A stretch of 64,000 bases of DNA from Cotesia glomerata (taxonomy: Eukaryota; Arthropoda; Insecta; Hymenoptera; Braconidae): positions 18,589,603-18,653,602 of the forward strand of contig NC_058161.1 in assembly GCF_020080835.1 (NCBI RefSeq), read 5' to 3'. Positions 51,194 to 62,834 of this stretch are shown piece after piece. Below the pieces are notes generated by a model. That model worked only from the letters and a program-made list of their open reading frames with translations, ran no database searches and had not been told where the DNA came from. Position 1 is the first letter of the stretch. Each line of letters begins with the position of its first letter. The position numbers and the translations under genes are program-made.

Positions 51194-51691
51194 AACTAGG
51201 AACGGGTGTACCCTCGGAGATAGTACTCCTACCCCAGTTCCCTGAGGCCTAGCCGACACTTAGCCAGTCCCGGAATACACGGACGGACTAGACTCGCTCG
51301 GAGCGGTGAAGATTCCGATCTCTAACACTCACTGCGTACTTCCTGATCAAGGCCCGAAGTGGCTGGCTCCTGATCCACTGCTGCAACTTTCACCTCGGCA
51401 GAGCAAGCTCACATCAGCCGTGGCCTGCATCGTCGGAAACTACGATACAGGTTCCGGACACTCCCAGTGAGTTACAGCAGGAACCAATCGTCTTGCTAGG
51501 TCAGTTAGTGTGACCAACCCATTAAAGGGGAGTTTTGTCCACGGGAGCTTATTTTGTTTGGTTATTTTGCTTGGCTCCTACCCGCTGTACCTCATCAACT
51601 AAGAGATTAAGTGTCATCCAAGGACAGCGAGCGTTCTCCCATCCGCTCGGGGAGACGCGCCCGGTAGCAGTATCTCTTCTGCCCCGAGTGT

Positions 51692-51738
<47 letters not shown>

Positions 51739-52432
51739 TGTATATAATATGTAAACCTCTCATAACTATTAAACGGCTCCATCGATTCGATTGCGGTTGG
51801 TGCCATTCGAAAGGGCTTGTCCAAACTTAGATTTTGGATACAATTTGGATCGATTCGAACCCATAGATTTCGAAAAATCTAAAAAAAACTGAAAAAAAAA
51901 TTTTTTTTAAGTGGTTTTTTTGGAATAACTTTCTAACGGCTTTATCGATCAACTTCAAAAACTAATCAGCTCTTAACCTTGGAAAACCACGTTGATCGCC
52001 GCTAATTCGGTCAAAACCGGTTAATTCGTTCGAGAGATATCGTGCAGGAAAGAAAAACCTAAAAAGTGTATTTTTGGAATTACTCCGAAATTTCTAGTTT
52101 GATCAATATAAACTTAAAAAATTTTCATAAGGCTTCAAAAACTACGTCGAATACCGCCAACCACGTGAAAATCGGTTCATTTATTCAAAAGTTATCGCGG
52201 TTTAAAAATTAAAAAAATAGTGTTCTATGAAACTTGTATCAGACCTTTGAGCTTAAAGAACTCAAAAGCATAGAAAAGGTATCTTTTTGAGCTCGAAGAG
52301 CTCAAAACAACACACAGATTGTACTTTTGAGCTCGAAGAGCTCAAAAACGTCGTAAATGCAATTTTAAGCGCCCAGGTATGGAATTAGCGGGAAGTTGCA
52401 GGGATGGCCTCAGGGTCAACTGTTTTCCTAAT

Positions 52433-52483
52433 TTTCTTAATTTTGAACCAAAAGCACATATTCTATGAAGTAAAGTATGTTTA

Positions 52484-52521
<38 letters not shown>

Positions 52522-53010
52522 AAAATAATGAGAAATTAACAATTTATGTACTATGAATTATATTCAGGATAGATATTTCTACAATTTATATCTATCGACA
52601 TATTCATTGACTATTTTGGTCATTATAGTTATCAAAGCAAGCAATGCTTAATGACTTGAACAAAACATTCATTGAGAACTCGAAAAGTTGAATGCATTGA
52701 AATAGTTTGCTTGATTTTTCTCAATTTGATAAAAAAGAACAGTCTCCTGGCAAACAGTTCCCTGTCATGTTTATATGGCAAAAAATACACAAATATCGAA
52801 AAAGCAAAAATTAAATCGGCTGTTTATTTATTATAATTAAGCTGATAGTTTTGTAGCCCTTATTAATTTTTTTTTTTGATAAAATCAAAAATAATTTGGT
52901 CGGACAATTCTGTACAAATTTAAGACGTCCTTACAGAGAATCATCCATATATAAAAATAAAATACACTTCTCACAGAAATTAAAGAAGTAAAAAAAGAAA
53001 TTTTTTTAAT
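52433..53010 (+). repeat. Rearranged duplicate of SPF2-SPF3 spacer
   Basis: Bases 52433-52660 repeat 25445-25650 and 52665-53005 repeat about 24236-24590. From 53011 the 25445 sequence begins a second time. The 24590-25444 CA-core repeat is missing at the last junction. The promoter upstream region of SPF4 is therefore partly present twice. Confidence 0.65.
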
Positions 53011-53324
53011 TTTGAACCAAAAGCACATATTTTATGAAGTAAAGTAAGTTTACTTTTTTTTTTTTAATAATAATAATAATGGAAAATTAACAATTTATGA
53101 ACTAAGGATTATATTCAGGATAGATATTTCTACAATTTATATCTATCGACATATTCATTGACTATTTTGGTCATTATATTTATCAAAGCAAGCAATGCTT
53201 AATGACTTAAAAAATTCTTGAGAAGCAATAATAGTGCACTTTATAATTTTATCAACTTCGTACGCTTGTCATCATCTATTTGACAAATTAGCTGTAGTTT
53301 CCGTGCTCGAAGATTCCCCAAAGT

Positions 53325-53334
53325 GGGGGATTCC
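53325..53334 (+). promoter_or_regulatory. Rel/NF-kB-like site of SPF4
   Basis: GGGGGATTCC with the inverted half-site GATTCCCC upstream, identical to SPF3. The TATA box TATAAAA is at 53370-53376. Confidence 0.45.
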
Positions 53335-53369
53335 AAACAACAGTATCACGTTCTTTGTGTGCCGATTGC

Positions 53370-53376
53370 TATAAAA
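53370..53376 (+). promoter_or_regulatory. TATA box of SPF4
   Basis: TATAAAA lies 67 bases upstream of the start codon, with the same leader as SPF3. Confidence 0.65.
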
Positions 53377-53436
53377 TCTATTTGATACTGACATTAAAAT
53401 TAGAACAAGACTTGTTTTGTTCAGCTAAACCTCAAA

Positions 53437-56400
53437 ATGAAGCTCACATTTTCGTTTCTGGTAAGTATTAATTTTTTTGTAAATCTTAAGATTAATGTAT
53501 TATTAATAAATCTGTTATTTAAATACCACTTAATAATTATTTTACACGAAGAAATTCATATATTTAAGACAAAAATATCGTTTATTAAGTGTATTTATTT
53601 TAATATAATTAAATCTTTAATTGTTTATAGTTAAGAAAATCTTTTTTTATTACTTTAAAATCATATATTTCAGTCAAATCAGATTTGTTAACTATAAACA
53701 AATGTGATATTTAATGGTGATAAAGAAATCATGCTTTGTAATATAGTAAATAATATCTGAGATATTTTTAGGGTTATCGAAACAATGAGGAACAGTTTAT
53801 TTCTATAATTTCTATTAGGGTAATTTCTAATAAACTAAAATTATTAGCTAAGAGTTGGATTTTTATAGTTTTTCCATTATTAAATTCATTTAAAATTTAT
53901 GTATGTATATAAAATTAGTGAATTATAACAGGCGAGGATAAAGGTATTAAAATTATTACAACTCAAATAGCGACAAGCGACTCAAAGGTCTTTTGATTTA
54001 TTTCAAAGGAGATTTGTTAACTATTAAAAAATATTTTATTAATGAAATAAATAAGCAAATTAAATGAAATAAACCAAAACAAAATAGTATTTGGTTAAAA
54101 GTAATCCATATATAAATAAAACAAAATTTGTTACTATTAATTACGTATTTTTAAGTTATTTTAAATAAATCTACGAATTTAAGGCGATCCACGTGAAGCA
54201 GTAAAATTTTTAAAACTTCCTAAAAATTTGTAAATTCAATCTACGTAGCCTAATAATTAATAAAAAAAATTTAAAAACAGTAGGTTTCCGGGATATTTAA
54301 TTAAATAATTAGGTTTGAAAATTTCAATTTTTACATGTAGGTAAATGGAGATTCCACCAGCCGTGTATTTGGCTGAGAATTTAATGCAATTAACGATGTT
54401 AACAAAATTTTATTTTCATTAAATTTGATTGAAAAAATAATAAGCTTTCGATTAAAACAATAAAAAAGTAGCTTTCCGAACATATTACGAGGATATTTTA
54501 TATTTTTTATGAAAAATCACAAGGAACTTCCGTTTTTTAAAGTCTTATTGTATACGGAAAAAAGTAAACTGTAATATTCACTCGGATTCCGGTTAATTCT
54601 TATAGTTTCAAACAGTAAAGCGGACATCGGGGTGGCAAAAATATAAATATTACAGAACTTAATGTAGAAAGTATAAAAGCCACAATTCATCATTTAATAT
54701 CCAAAATAAGTTATTAGTAGCTGTCACTATAGTAAATAACGACTTTTTCATCTTTAAAAATTACAGTTTTAAACAGTAAAAATTGCCATTTCAATATATA
54801 GTCGATATTATGAGGAGAAGGGGAACTCAGATGAAAGAGAAGGGGGTCTCACTTTGGGAGAATTTAACATTTCAAACAGTAAAAATTATACTTTAAAATA
54901 TACATTTTACCAGTCCAAACGAGACAATAATTACAGTTTGATTTTTAGCGTTGCGTTTAAAATTTACCATTTTACTTTGTAAATATTGACGATGCTTGTG
55001 TTAGAAATTTACTAACTTTATTGCACGACTCATGATGCGAAGCATCAGAGAGTGCTTTAAATCGAAAAATTTTTTTCGCCTCATTTTGGCGGCTATTTTT
55101 ATTATTATAGCCTTGTTAGTTCACGGAATCAAGATATTTTGCATACTATTGTCGAAATAATTTAATGGAGATTATTTTCATACTTTTTAAAAATTGATTT
55201 ACTGCAATAGAATTGGAAAAAAACACCAAAATAGGTCAAAAAATTTTCCTGTCTGTCATATGTGAAACCCGGAAACACTGTAACTTGTGAAAAAATCCAT
55301 TATTTGAGTTAAATTTTTTTTTTTTTAATTCTAATCGACGATTGTAGGTCACTGAATACGAATGATCAATTAATTCAGTGTCGTTTAATTGCAATTAATA
55401 AATAACGAAAACTACAAGACTGTATATCTATATATATTCATGTAAAATTAACATGGATGGTGACATATCTATAGATATTATGTACATTTATTCCACCAGA
55501 GGCGCTTGTGCAGTATCTTCCTAGTACAGCTGTTTTTTCGGCAACTAATTTTGAACGACTTATGTTTTTATTTTTTTTTTTATTTTATAATTGAATGAGC
55601 ATTATGAGTCGTGCACTTTTGGATTTTCCAAACTTTTTTTTATACTTTTTACATATCATAAGATCATTTTTTAGCTACGAAATGATAAATATCAAAGTCT
55701 GAATTTCTTAATTATTATACTTTAACATTTTAGACATTTACATAGCGAATATTACTGTTTAAAATAGTATTTTCTTCCATGTAAAGAGTAAATTGTAACG
55801 TTTAAATGGTAAACATTATATAGTGAATAGTAAAATCACGATTTTACTGTTTGAAATGGTAATTTTTAGCAGTTGATCATTACTTATTATAAATCGACTG
55901 TTATTTATTACAGTTTACTTTTTTCCGTGTAGTCAATTAAATGTTAATAATTATTTGATGAGTAAATTTTTCGGAAATTTCCTCAAAAATGTTATTAATT
56001 AATTTAAAAATTAATTTTGAGATAACAAAAGTATTTCTACGTATTACTTTTTATGGACATTCTTTACATTAGGCGAGTACTTGGATCTCCTTAAATCAAA
56101 CTGTTTTCTCAGTATAGCCGCTGTAATAATTTCTTAAAATTTTGTTTAGTTCGCAGCTACAGTACTTGGTTTGGCGGCGTGTTTACCACAGGTTTCTGTA
56201 TCTTATAATAATGGACGGAATGTTATAATTTCATCTTGGGACACCCAAGGAAATCATGTCGAGGTAATAAATAGGGAGATTGGAAGCATTCCTCTTCAAT
56301 GGACTGTTGAAGTCATCAATCCTGTCGACAGACCAAGCAAATATTCAGTTAATGATTTTCTATCGCTATTAGTCGATACTGAATCTTGGATTCTGAAGCC

Positions 56401-56716
56401 GTACTCTGCAGATCCGAGTAAAGCATTCGATTCTTGGAATGTTCGGATCCGAGTTCCAGTCTACTGGCGAACTAATGAAATCCTACAATCCTCAGGACAG
56501 AAGAATTATTTCTATGCGAATTTCTTACTCAATACTGATTTCGTTGGATATCAGACTATTCTATCACATTCCGAAAACATTTCATCAACCAGCTCTTGGG
56601 AATTGCTGGATATAGATTCAACATTTCCGTTGTCATTGACGTACAGAAACAATAAGCTCACAGTGGGATTTACCGCCCGACATTTGCAATTCTCCTCTCT
56701 AGATCTGAAACAGTGA
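53437..56716 (+). CDS. SPF4: small secreted protein, two exons
   Basis: Exon 1 is 53437-53460 (MKLTFSFL) and exon 2 is 56150-56716, phase 0, 196 aa. Signal peptide and core are as in SPF3 (INPVDRPSKYSVNDFLSLL, DTESWILKP, FDSWNVRIRVP). It differs from SPF3 by about 30 residues in exon 2. Changes are concentrated at mature residues 1-25, after ILKPY, after YWR and near the C-terminus. A 5-base insertion (CTCTC) shifts the frame so the tail reads SSLDLKQ instead of SRSETVKITGN. One cysteine remains, at the signal-peptide end. The intron is almost identical to that of SPF3. The poly(A) signal is at 56910-56915. Function unknown. Confidence 0.82.
54551..55932. mobile_element. 1.4 kb TIR element in SPF4 intron
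   Basis: Counterpart of 27007-28387 with the same ends and AAACAGTAAA words. Confidence 0.65.
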
Positions 56717-56909
56717 AAATCACTGGAAATTAGTGGTATATTCACTATTTCACAGTTATACCACTTGGTATACTTATAGCTGTGAAACAGTGAAATTCCA
56801 TTGATTCATTTTAAGAGAGTAAGATAGTTTTCCTATTCACGATTAAACGTTGAAATAAGTCTCAAAATATTATTGTTTTATTATGTAAAAATTTAAATAA
56901 TGTTTGTTT

Positions 56910-56915
56910 AATAAA
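56910..56915 (+). terminator. Poly(A) signal of SPF4
   Basis: AATAAA lies about 195 nt after the stop codon, preceded by the hairpin-like TTTCACAGTTATACC / GGTATACTTATAGCTGTGAAA segment that follows both SPF3 and SPF4. Confidence 0.5.
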
Positions 56916-57703
56916 TTTTGTTGGGATTCAATACTTTTAGTTCTTCTTTAGATAAAAAAAAAATAACTTCATTCAAGAAAAATATTCTTGCACCAAGAAA
57001 ATTATTTTGAAGAAAACTATAGTTGTCTTATTTCAAGAAATTCTTGTCTTGATTTCATGTTTCTTGGATTAAGAGATCTAATCACTCCGATCGATAACAT
57101 TTTTACGAGGCTCAAGACTATATTATCTTCGATCGATACAAGTGAATTCTTTATTCAAAAACGATTGTCTTTGATACAGAATAATTTTATTTCATTTTAA
57201 AAATTATTGATTGTGGATTCAGGAACAAATTTTTTTATTTATAATGTTATATAAGTTTAAGTCAAAAAAAAAACTTTGAAGCAAAAAAATTTGTATTTCT
57301 CTATATGCCGAAAAATATTTATTGATACAGAGAGTAGCAAAAATACAAAAATTTATATGCTTAAAATAAGTAAAATAATATCTTAATTTTTGAGTCGCGC
57401 CATACTTGATACAAGCCGGTAATATCTTGAACCAATGTTACCGTCTATCTTGATCCAAGAGAAAGAAATTCTTGGGCGAATTTGTATATATCTTATTTTA
57501 AAACAACCAAGTTTCTTGATTCGAGAATCAATATCTTAAGTCAAGAGAATTGAATTACTTAAAAGAAGAATGACATTTTGAAGAAAAAGTTTTTCTTGAG
57601 TCATTTTTTTTATCAGTGTATATGTTAATAAACATGTTTTTCTTATCATGTTAATTAAAAAATTATTAACCGACTGAAAGTTTGTTACCGACGATTTTTT
57701 AAA

Positions 57704-57767
57704 TAGCTTAACTGAAAGAGCTCTCAATGCGTAACCGTAAGATCCGGGTTCGATTTCCGGTCCGGGC
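57704..57767 (+). other. tRNA-like sequence, second copy
   Basis: Same as 31797-31860: D-arm-like and T-arm-like sequence without a matching 5' acceptor strand. Confidence 0.35.
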
Positions 57768-57858
57768 TGTCCGAATTATTTTTCTGTTTTCTGAGTTAGA
57801 GTTAATCAAAATGACTACTAAAGCCCATAAAAATAGTTTCAGTTACTATACTGTATAT

Positions 57859-59500
57859 TAGAGTGGTCCAAAAAAAAAAAGTTTTTTGCCTATCATCTTA
57901 AAAGCTTCTCTAAGGTATAAAAAAAATTCCCTTCAAAGCGCAGCTTGATATCTCAATTCTTCATGAAGCTCAATGAATTTTTATTTTCCCATTTAAATAA
58001 CACGTAAAAAAATTTTATTTACGTTTTTATCCAGCAATAATACGAAAAAAATTTTTTTTGTATTTTTCGTCAATTATTCTTGTAGGAAATTTAATTCTCT
58101 ACAAAAAAGTACTGAGGTAGTTTCTTCGTAATCTTAACGAGTAAAAAGTTATTGAGTTTTAAATACTTGCACAAAAAAAATTTGAACGAAGATAGTTTCA
58201 AAGCAACTTTTCGAAAACTTTTCGGTAACTGCATGTATTTATTTCAAAATTTATCAAACTAGACTGTTTCTAATATAATTAACACCTGTCTTTTGGTGAA
58301 GTATTAACTGTGAATGATGAATAATTTCTCTCATTACAATTTGGATATTTTTTCTTATGAGCAGTGATTTATTAAAATTGAACTTGAATTTCATTACGGA
58401 ATCTGAATCAAGAGCAAGCTAGTACTTCCGGATGTATACCAAATTTAATTTTTTTATTTAAGAAGATTTAGGACAGGTAGAACAGGTGAATATTTAAATT
58501 TTGAACATGATGCTGGGACGCTTTTTGACCGAATGAAAAATCACGAAACTTTGCAGGAGTACGTAAATAGAAGTCCTTCGTGAATTGATTCTTTTATTTT
58601 TAAATTTAATCATTGAAAAAAAAAATGATAAATAAACAAGTAGAGTTAGTGCGGAAAACTGCCTTATCTCAGGAGTCATCACATATTTAAGTAAATAAGC
58701 TTGACTATAAAAAAATTGCTAATAAACATACAACCAATATAATCTTTGAGACTGATTTAATTTTTTGGTTATTTCTTATTTTAGTTTATATGACTTATAA
58801 GACATAATTATTAAAATGCAGCTAGGTTGAAGTAAAAAACTAATTGTCAACAAAAAATTTAATTTACTATATATCTTCATGTAGGCCGCAAGAGAGTGCT
58901 AAAAGTAAATTATCTAGTTTAATTTTTTTAAGCAGTGGTTAGAGTATTTACAAAGTCTGGTAATCTCCTTCAGTGCATTTAACATGTGGTTCAAATAAAC
59001 AAACCGATATATTGAATTGTCATTTGTTATCACTGGTCCAGACTGAATGACCGATATCAGACTGTATACTATGTTTTTAAGAAAAAAATATAAATTACTT
59101 AATCAAATACTTTGAAACAGAAAATGTGATACAACATGAATTCTAAAATCATATCTGATTAAATTTTCTTTTATTGCGAGTATTTAAAGCTTAATAACTT
59201 TTTACTTGTTAGGATTACGAAAAAACTACCTTAGTACTTTTTTATAGAGAATTAAATTTCCTACAAGAATAATTGACGAAAAATACAAAAAAAAATTTTT
59301 TTCGTAGTTTTACCGGATGAAAACGTAAATAAAATTTTTTGATGTGTTATTTAAATGGGAAAATAAAAATTCATTGAGCTTCATGAACAATTGAGATATC
59401 AAGCTGCGCTTTGGAGAGAATTTTTTTTATACCTTAGAGAAGTTTTTGAAACAGCAGCACTTGAAAAAAAAAATAAAAATGTTTTTTTTGGACCACTCTA
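57859..59500. mobile_element. 1.64 kb foldback element, 8-bp target duplication
   Basis: The ends TAGAGTGGTCCAAAAA and the inverse are flanked by CTGTATAT on both sides (57851-57858, 59501-59508). The other duplication copy has a single CTGTATAT near 31945. Inverted arms extend about 330 bases inward, around a unique centre with no transposase. An 8-bp duplication and TAGAG ends suggest a hAT-like (or other 8-bp duplicating) nonautonomous element. Confidence 0.8.
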
Positions 59501-59835
59501 CTGTATATAGTCGCTACTCTCTAACCTTAGAGGCGCCAATTAACTGCTTTCTTATTGGCCTACTTTAATTAGCTGTCATTTAAATTGCGATACAAATTTT
59601 TTTAAATCGTTCAGGAACTTTTGATTGAAAATTTCCATCTCTATACCCTATTATAAAAGCTCTTATAGTAATTTTGGGACACTTAGTGTATTGAAGTTAA
59701 ACATAATAAATAATTTTAGGTGTAAGAAGTTTAATTAAGTAACGATGATGCTATTTAACTAGATTTTTATAGTTCATAGGAATTGTTACATTCTTTGATT
59801 CAATAAAAAAATAAAAAACGAAATTATTATCAATA

Positions 59836-60757
59836 CCCGAGAAAAAATATTTATATATATTTATATATAAATTGGCTATATATGATTATATATGAAAAAT
59901 GGCCAAATATAATCATATCTAATTATATATAACAATATTTAATTATATATTTATTACATCTAATTAATTTTTGGGTTAATTTTATGGATAGAATATTTAA
60001 TATGGTCTTACGCAATTCTGTGTAACCAATTAAAATGCAAAAAACAAATATCGAGATATAATTTTATAGCTATAACACCAGCGGTCACCCATGAAACTAT
60101 TAACCCTGCTTAGTGCTGCTTAACTTTGGTGATCTCCGTGCGTCTTGAAGTGTCTGTCTGCTGTGCTGCTGTCTTAGATGATAATGATTCTATGATCTAC
60201 ATAATGTATCATATGAGTTTATCATAAATGGAATATAAAAATTGATTTTAATATATATTTGGATAGTCATTATTCATAATTTATTTATTTTACCTAATTT
60301 CATTATAATATAACACTTATTTAAATAATAAAATAAATAATGATTTTACTATTAGGTAGTAACAGAGCAGAACATAACATCTCATAGGAAATGTAACAAA
60401 TTTTGTATTTCAGAATTATTTAAACGTAATTATAAACATCATTTTACACTTTTTGTGATTACCAAAAAAAAATTTTTTCTCAACGATAAAATTTTTATGT
60501 TTGTTAATTATATATAAGCATATATAATTATATATGGGACTATATACAATCTTGCATGGCTGTATATTGCTCCATATATAGTCATATATAATTATATATA
60601 ACCTCATCATATACAATTCCATATATAATCATGTATGATTATATATAATTATGTATGATCATATATAATTGTATATAATTATATATGTGATTCCATATAT
60701 AATCATATATGATTATATACAATTATATATAATTATATAGAAACATTTTTTTTCGGG
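59836..60757. mobile_element. CCCGAG TIR element downstream of protease 2
   Basis: Shorter copy of 32279-33344, lacking its internal arm duplication. It carries the 5S-like segment at about 60069-60142 (minus) and ends ten bases from the protease stop codon. Confidence 0.7.
60069..60142 (-). other. 5S-rRNA-like segment, copy 4
   Basis: The same diverged 5S control-region sequence (AAGTTAAGCAGCACTAAGCA on the minus strand). Confidence 0.6.
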
Positions 60758-60766
60758 TAATTTTAA

Positions 60767-62834
60767 TTATTTATCTAAATTATCCAGTATCCAGTCTAAA
60801 TAATACGATACACTTGTATAAATTCCATAGTTATTCATTCCATAACTAATAATGCCATGCTGAATAACTCGTGTATCATTATAATATCGACCTGTTGATA
60901 AAAGCGGACCACCACTGTCGCCAGAAGCTGAATCTCCGCGGCTTATACCGATAGCGCATATCTCTTTGTACCAAATAATAGTACTACTGGGTCCTAAGGC
61001 TTCGGTACATTTTTTAATAGGAAGAGGCTGTACGGCAACCCTTAAAAGTTTCTTACTAAGAATATCAAACTCAGTGGCGCCCCAGCCGGTCACTGTTAAA
61101 GATTTGTAATCCATCTTCTGATTTTGTTCAATTGGCAAACAAATAGGCTTGGTATTTATTGGCAGAAAGTCTATATTTTTCTGCAGACGTATCAGTCCTA
61201 CGTCATTCCGCAGCGTTGATAGCTTGAAGTCAGGGTGGAATTTTGTGCTCTGCACAAGAAAATCTTGATATGAATCGTCGGAACACATGATTTCCAGGCC
61301 ATCTTTATCGACGTCACAGTCACGTTTCGTACTCCAGTCATGCTCTCCGACTCGTACTCCGATTAGAGTTCGACCTACAAAAAAATATTGTTGAGGAGTA
61401 ATTTGTAATATTGTAATTCTTATTATGATCCTATCTTGTCCACATTCCTGAGATAAAAAATTTATTGTTAAGGAGGTTCAAGCGAATATAATGTGAAAAA
61501 AAATTTCCAACTTTGAGCTTTGAAATTAAGTATCTGTATGAATAAATACGCTATTTATCTAATCCCAAAATTTTAAAAAGATTCACCGTTTAGTTACTTA
61601 GATATTAAATTTCAAAAATCACATTTTTTATCTCCTTATACACGGGCTCTTATGGCGGACAAACGTTTAGTCGAGACTTTAATTATTTTTTTCAATATTA
61701 ACCTCCCAACTTTAACGAATAAAAAATTATACACAAGAAACTTGGATTATTGTAAAATATAAAAAAAATTTAATAATGATACATTACTGATATACTTTTT
61801 GACATATTTAAAGTTTAATTTAATGTTTTTGACTCGTTTATCGTCAGCTATTTATTCGAATCAAGATTTGGCAACGTCGCGTCAACAGCTGAGAAAAAAG
61901 AAAAGGATCGAAATATAGTTACAGAGAGAGAAATATTTAACTGACACACTCATCCACGTCTCTGTAATGGGTATAATCAAACGCGCTGTTGCCAAATCTG
62001 TTTATTTAATCCGGCAATTATTAAATACGAAAGTCATTTTATTACTTTATTTTATTAAATAAGTAAAAATCATCAATTATTAAATTGTTCAAATTATTTT
62101 AAATTAAAATAAAGAATTTTGACGAACTTTATGAAGACTGAAAGTAAAAAAAAATTTAAACATTATTTTGACTCATAAGTTACGCTCGAACCTCTTTAAT
62201 AAGATCTAGTACCTAATCCAATTTTGGTTCAGATGACAAAACACTTACCTGACGGTAAATCCTTGATACAATGAGCTGCTGTCAAAATATACCTTTTGTT
62301 GATAACTGTCCCACCGCACCCAAATTTCTTCTTTCCCTGGTGAAGATAAATTAGCAGCGCCATCCATGGGTGATCAAATACACCTGCAATTTCACCTCTG
62401 TATACTTTAGCTTCATTCACCGGACCACAGAGTTCGTGGTCAAGTAACCTCAAATTAGGATGATTAGACACATCTGGTGGATTTGGAACTAATTCTGACG
62501 CTTCTATTGTCAAGTTATCTTTTTTAACGGAATCGGTACAGCATACAAACGGCATTTCTCCTTCTAGTCCACATTGTGATTGACGAAGAAATCTCAAAGT
62601 AGCATCCGACAACGGTTTTCTACCTTTGAGAATATTCACTATCGACGGACACTTTACTACCGGAATGCAAACACCGATTTCTTCACGTGGTGTTTCGCAA
62701 CTATTTTCTGTAACAAGTCATTTAGAATATTAGTTTTTAATTTAAAACTTCAATAACGCTCAATTGATAAAAAAAAATAGCTTACGAGCACTAATAGTTA
62801 TTATTACATAACTGAATAATATCAATAATTTCAT
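60767..62834 (-). CDS. CLIP-domain serine protease, copy 2
   Basis: Exons 62786-62834, 62249-62707 and 60767-61374 join as in copy 1 to 371 aa, with the same signal peptide, six-cysteine CLIP domain, catalytic triad (TAAHC, RNDVGLI, GDSGGP) and missing Cys191/Cys220 pair. By eye, only three residues differ from copy 1, all in exon 3: His to Gln after GLIRL, Asp to Ala in LLRVDV, and Ala to Thr in YNDARV. Exon 2 appears identical. Intron 2 is 874 bases, without the Helitron. It is likely an extracellular trypsin-like activating protease; the substrate is unknown. Confidence 0.85.

Larger units (their letters stand above)
48348..51687 (-). mobile_element. R1-clade LINE, 3'-truncated copy in an (AC)n tract
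   Basis: It has a 5' UTR of about 490 bases, ORF1, an ORF2 start with endonuclease, and RT only to its first motifs. It then breaks at a (CA)n tract without a 3' UTR or poly(A). Loss of the 3' end is not expected from target-primed integration, so later recombination or deletion between CA tracts is likely. The missing middle RT part begins just where the 17937-19569 copy starts. Confidence 0.8.
48159..52432 (-). repeat. CA-core repeat split by an R1-clade LINE
   Basis: The minus-strand right part (48159-48347) and left part (51688-52432) are separated by the LINE, each ending in TG/CA tracts. The left part is nearly identical to 24757-25444, so the insertion sits in the duplicated copy of that repeat. 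Confidence 0.75.
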
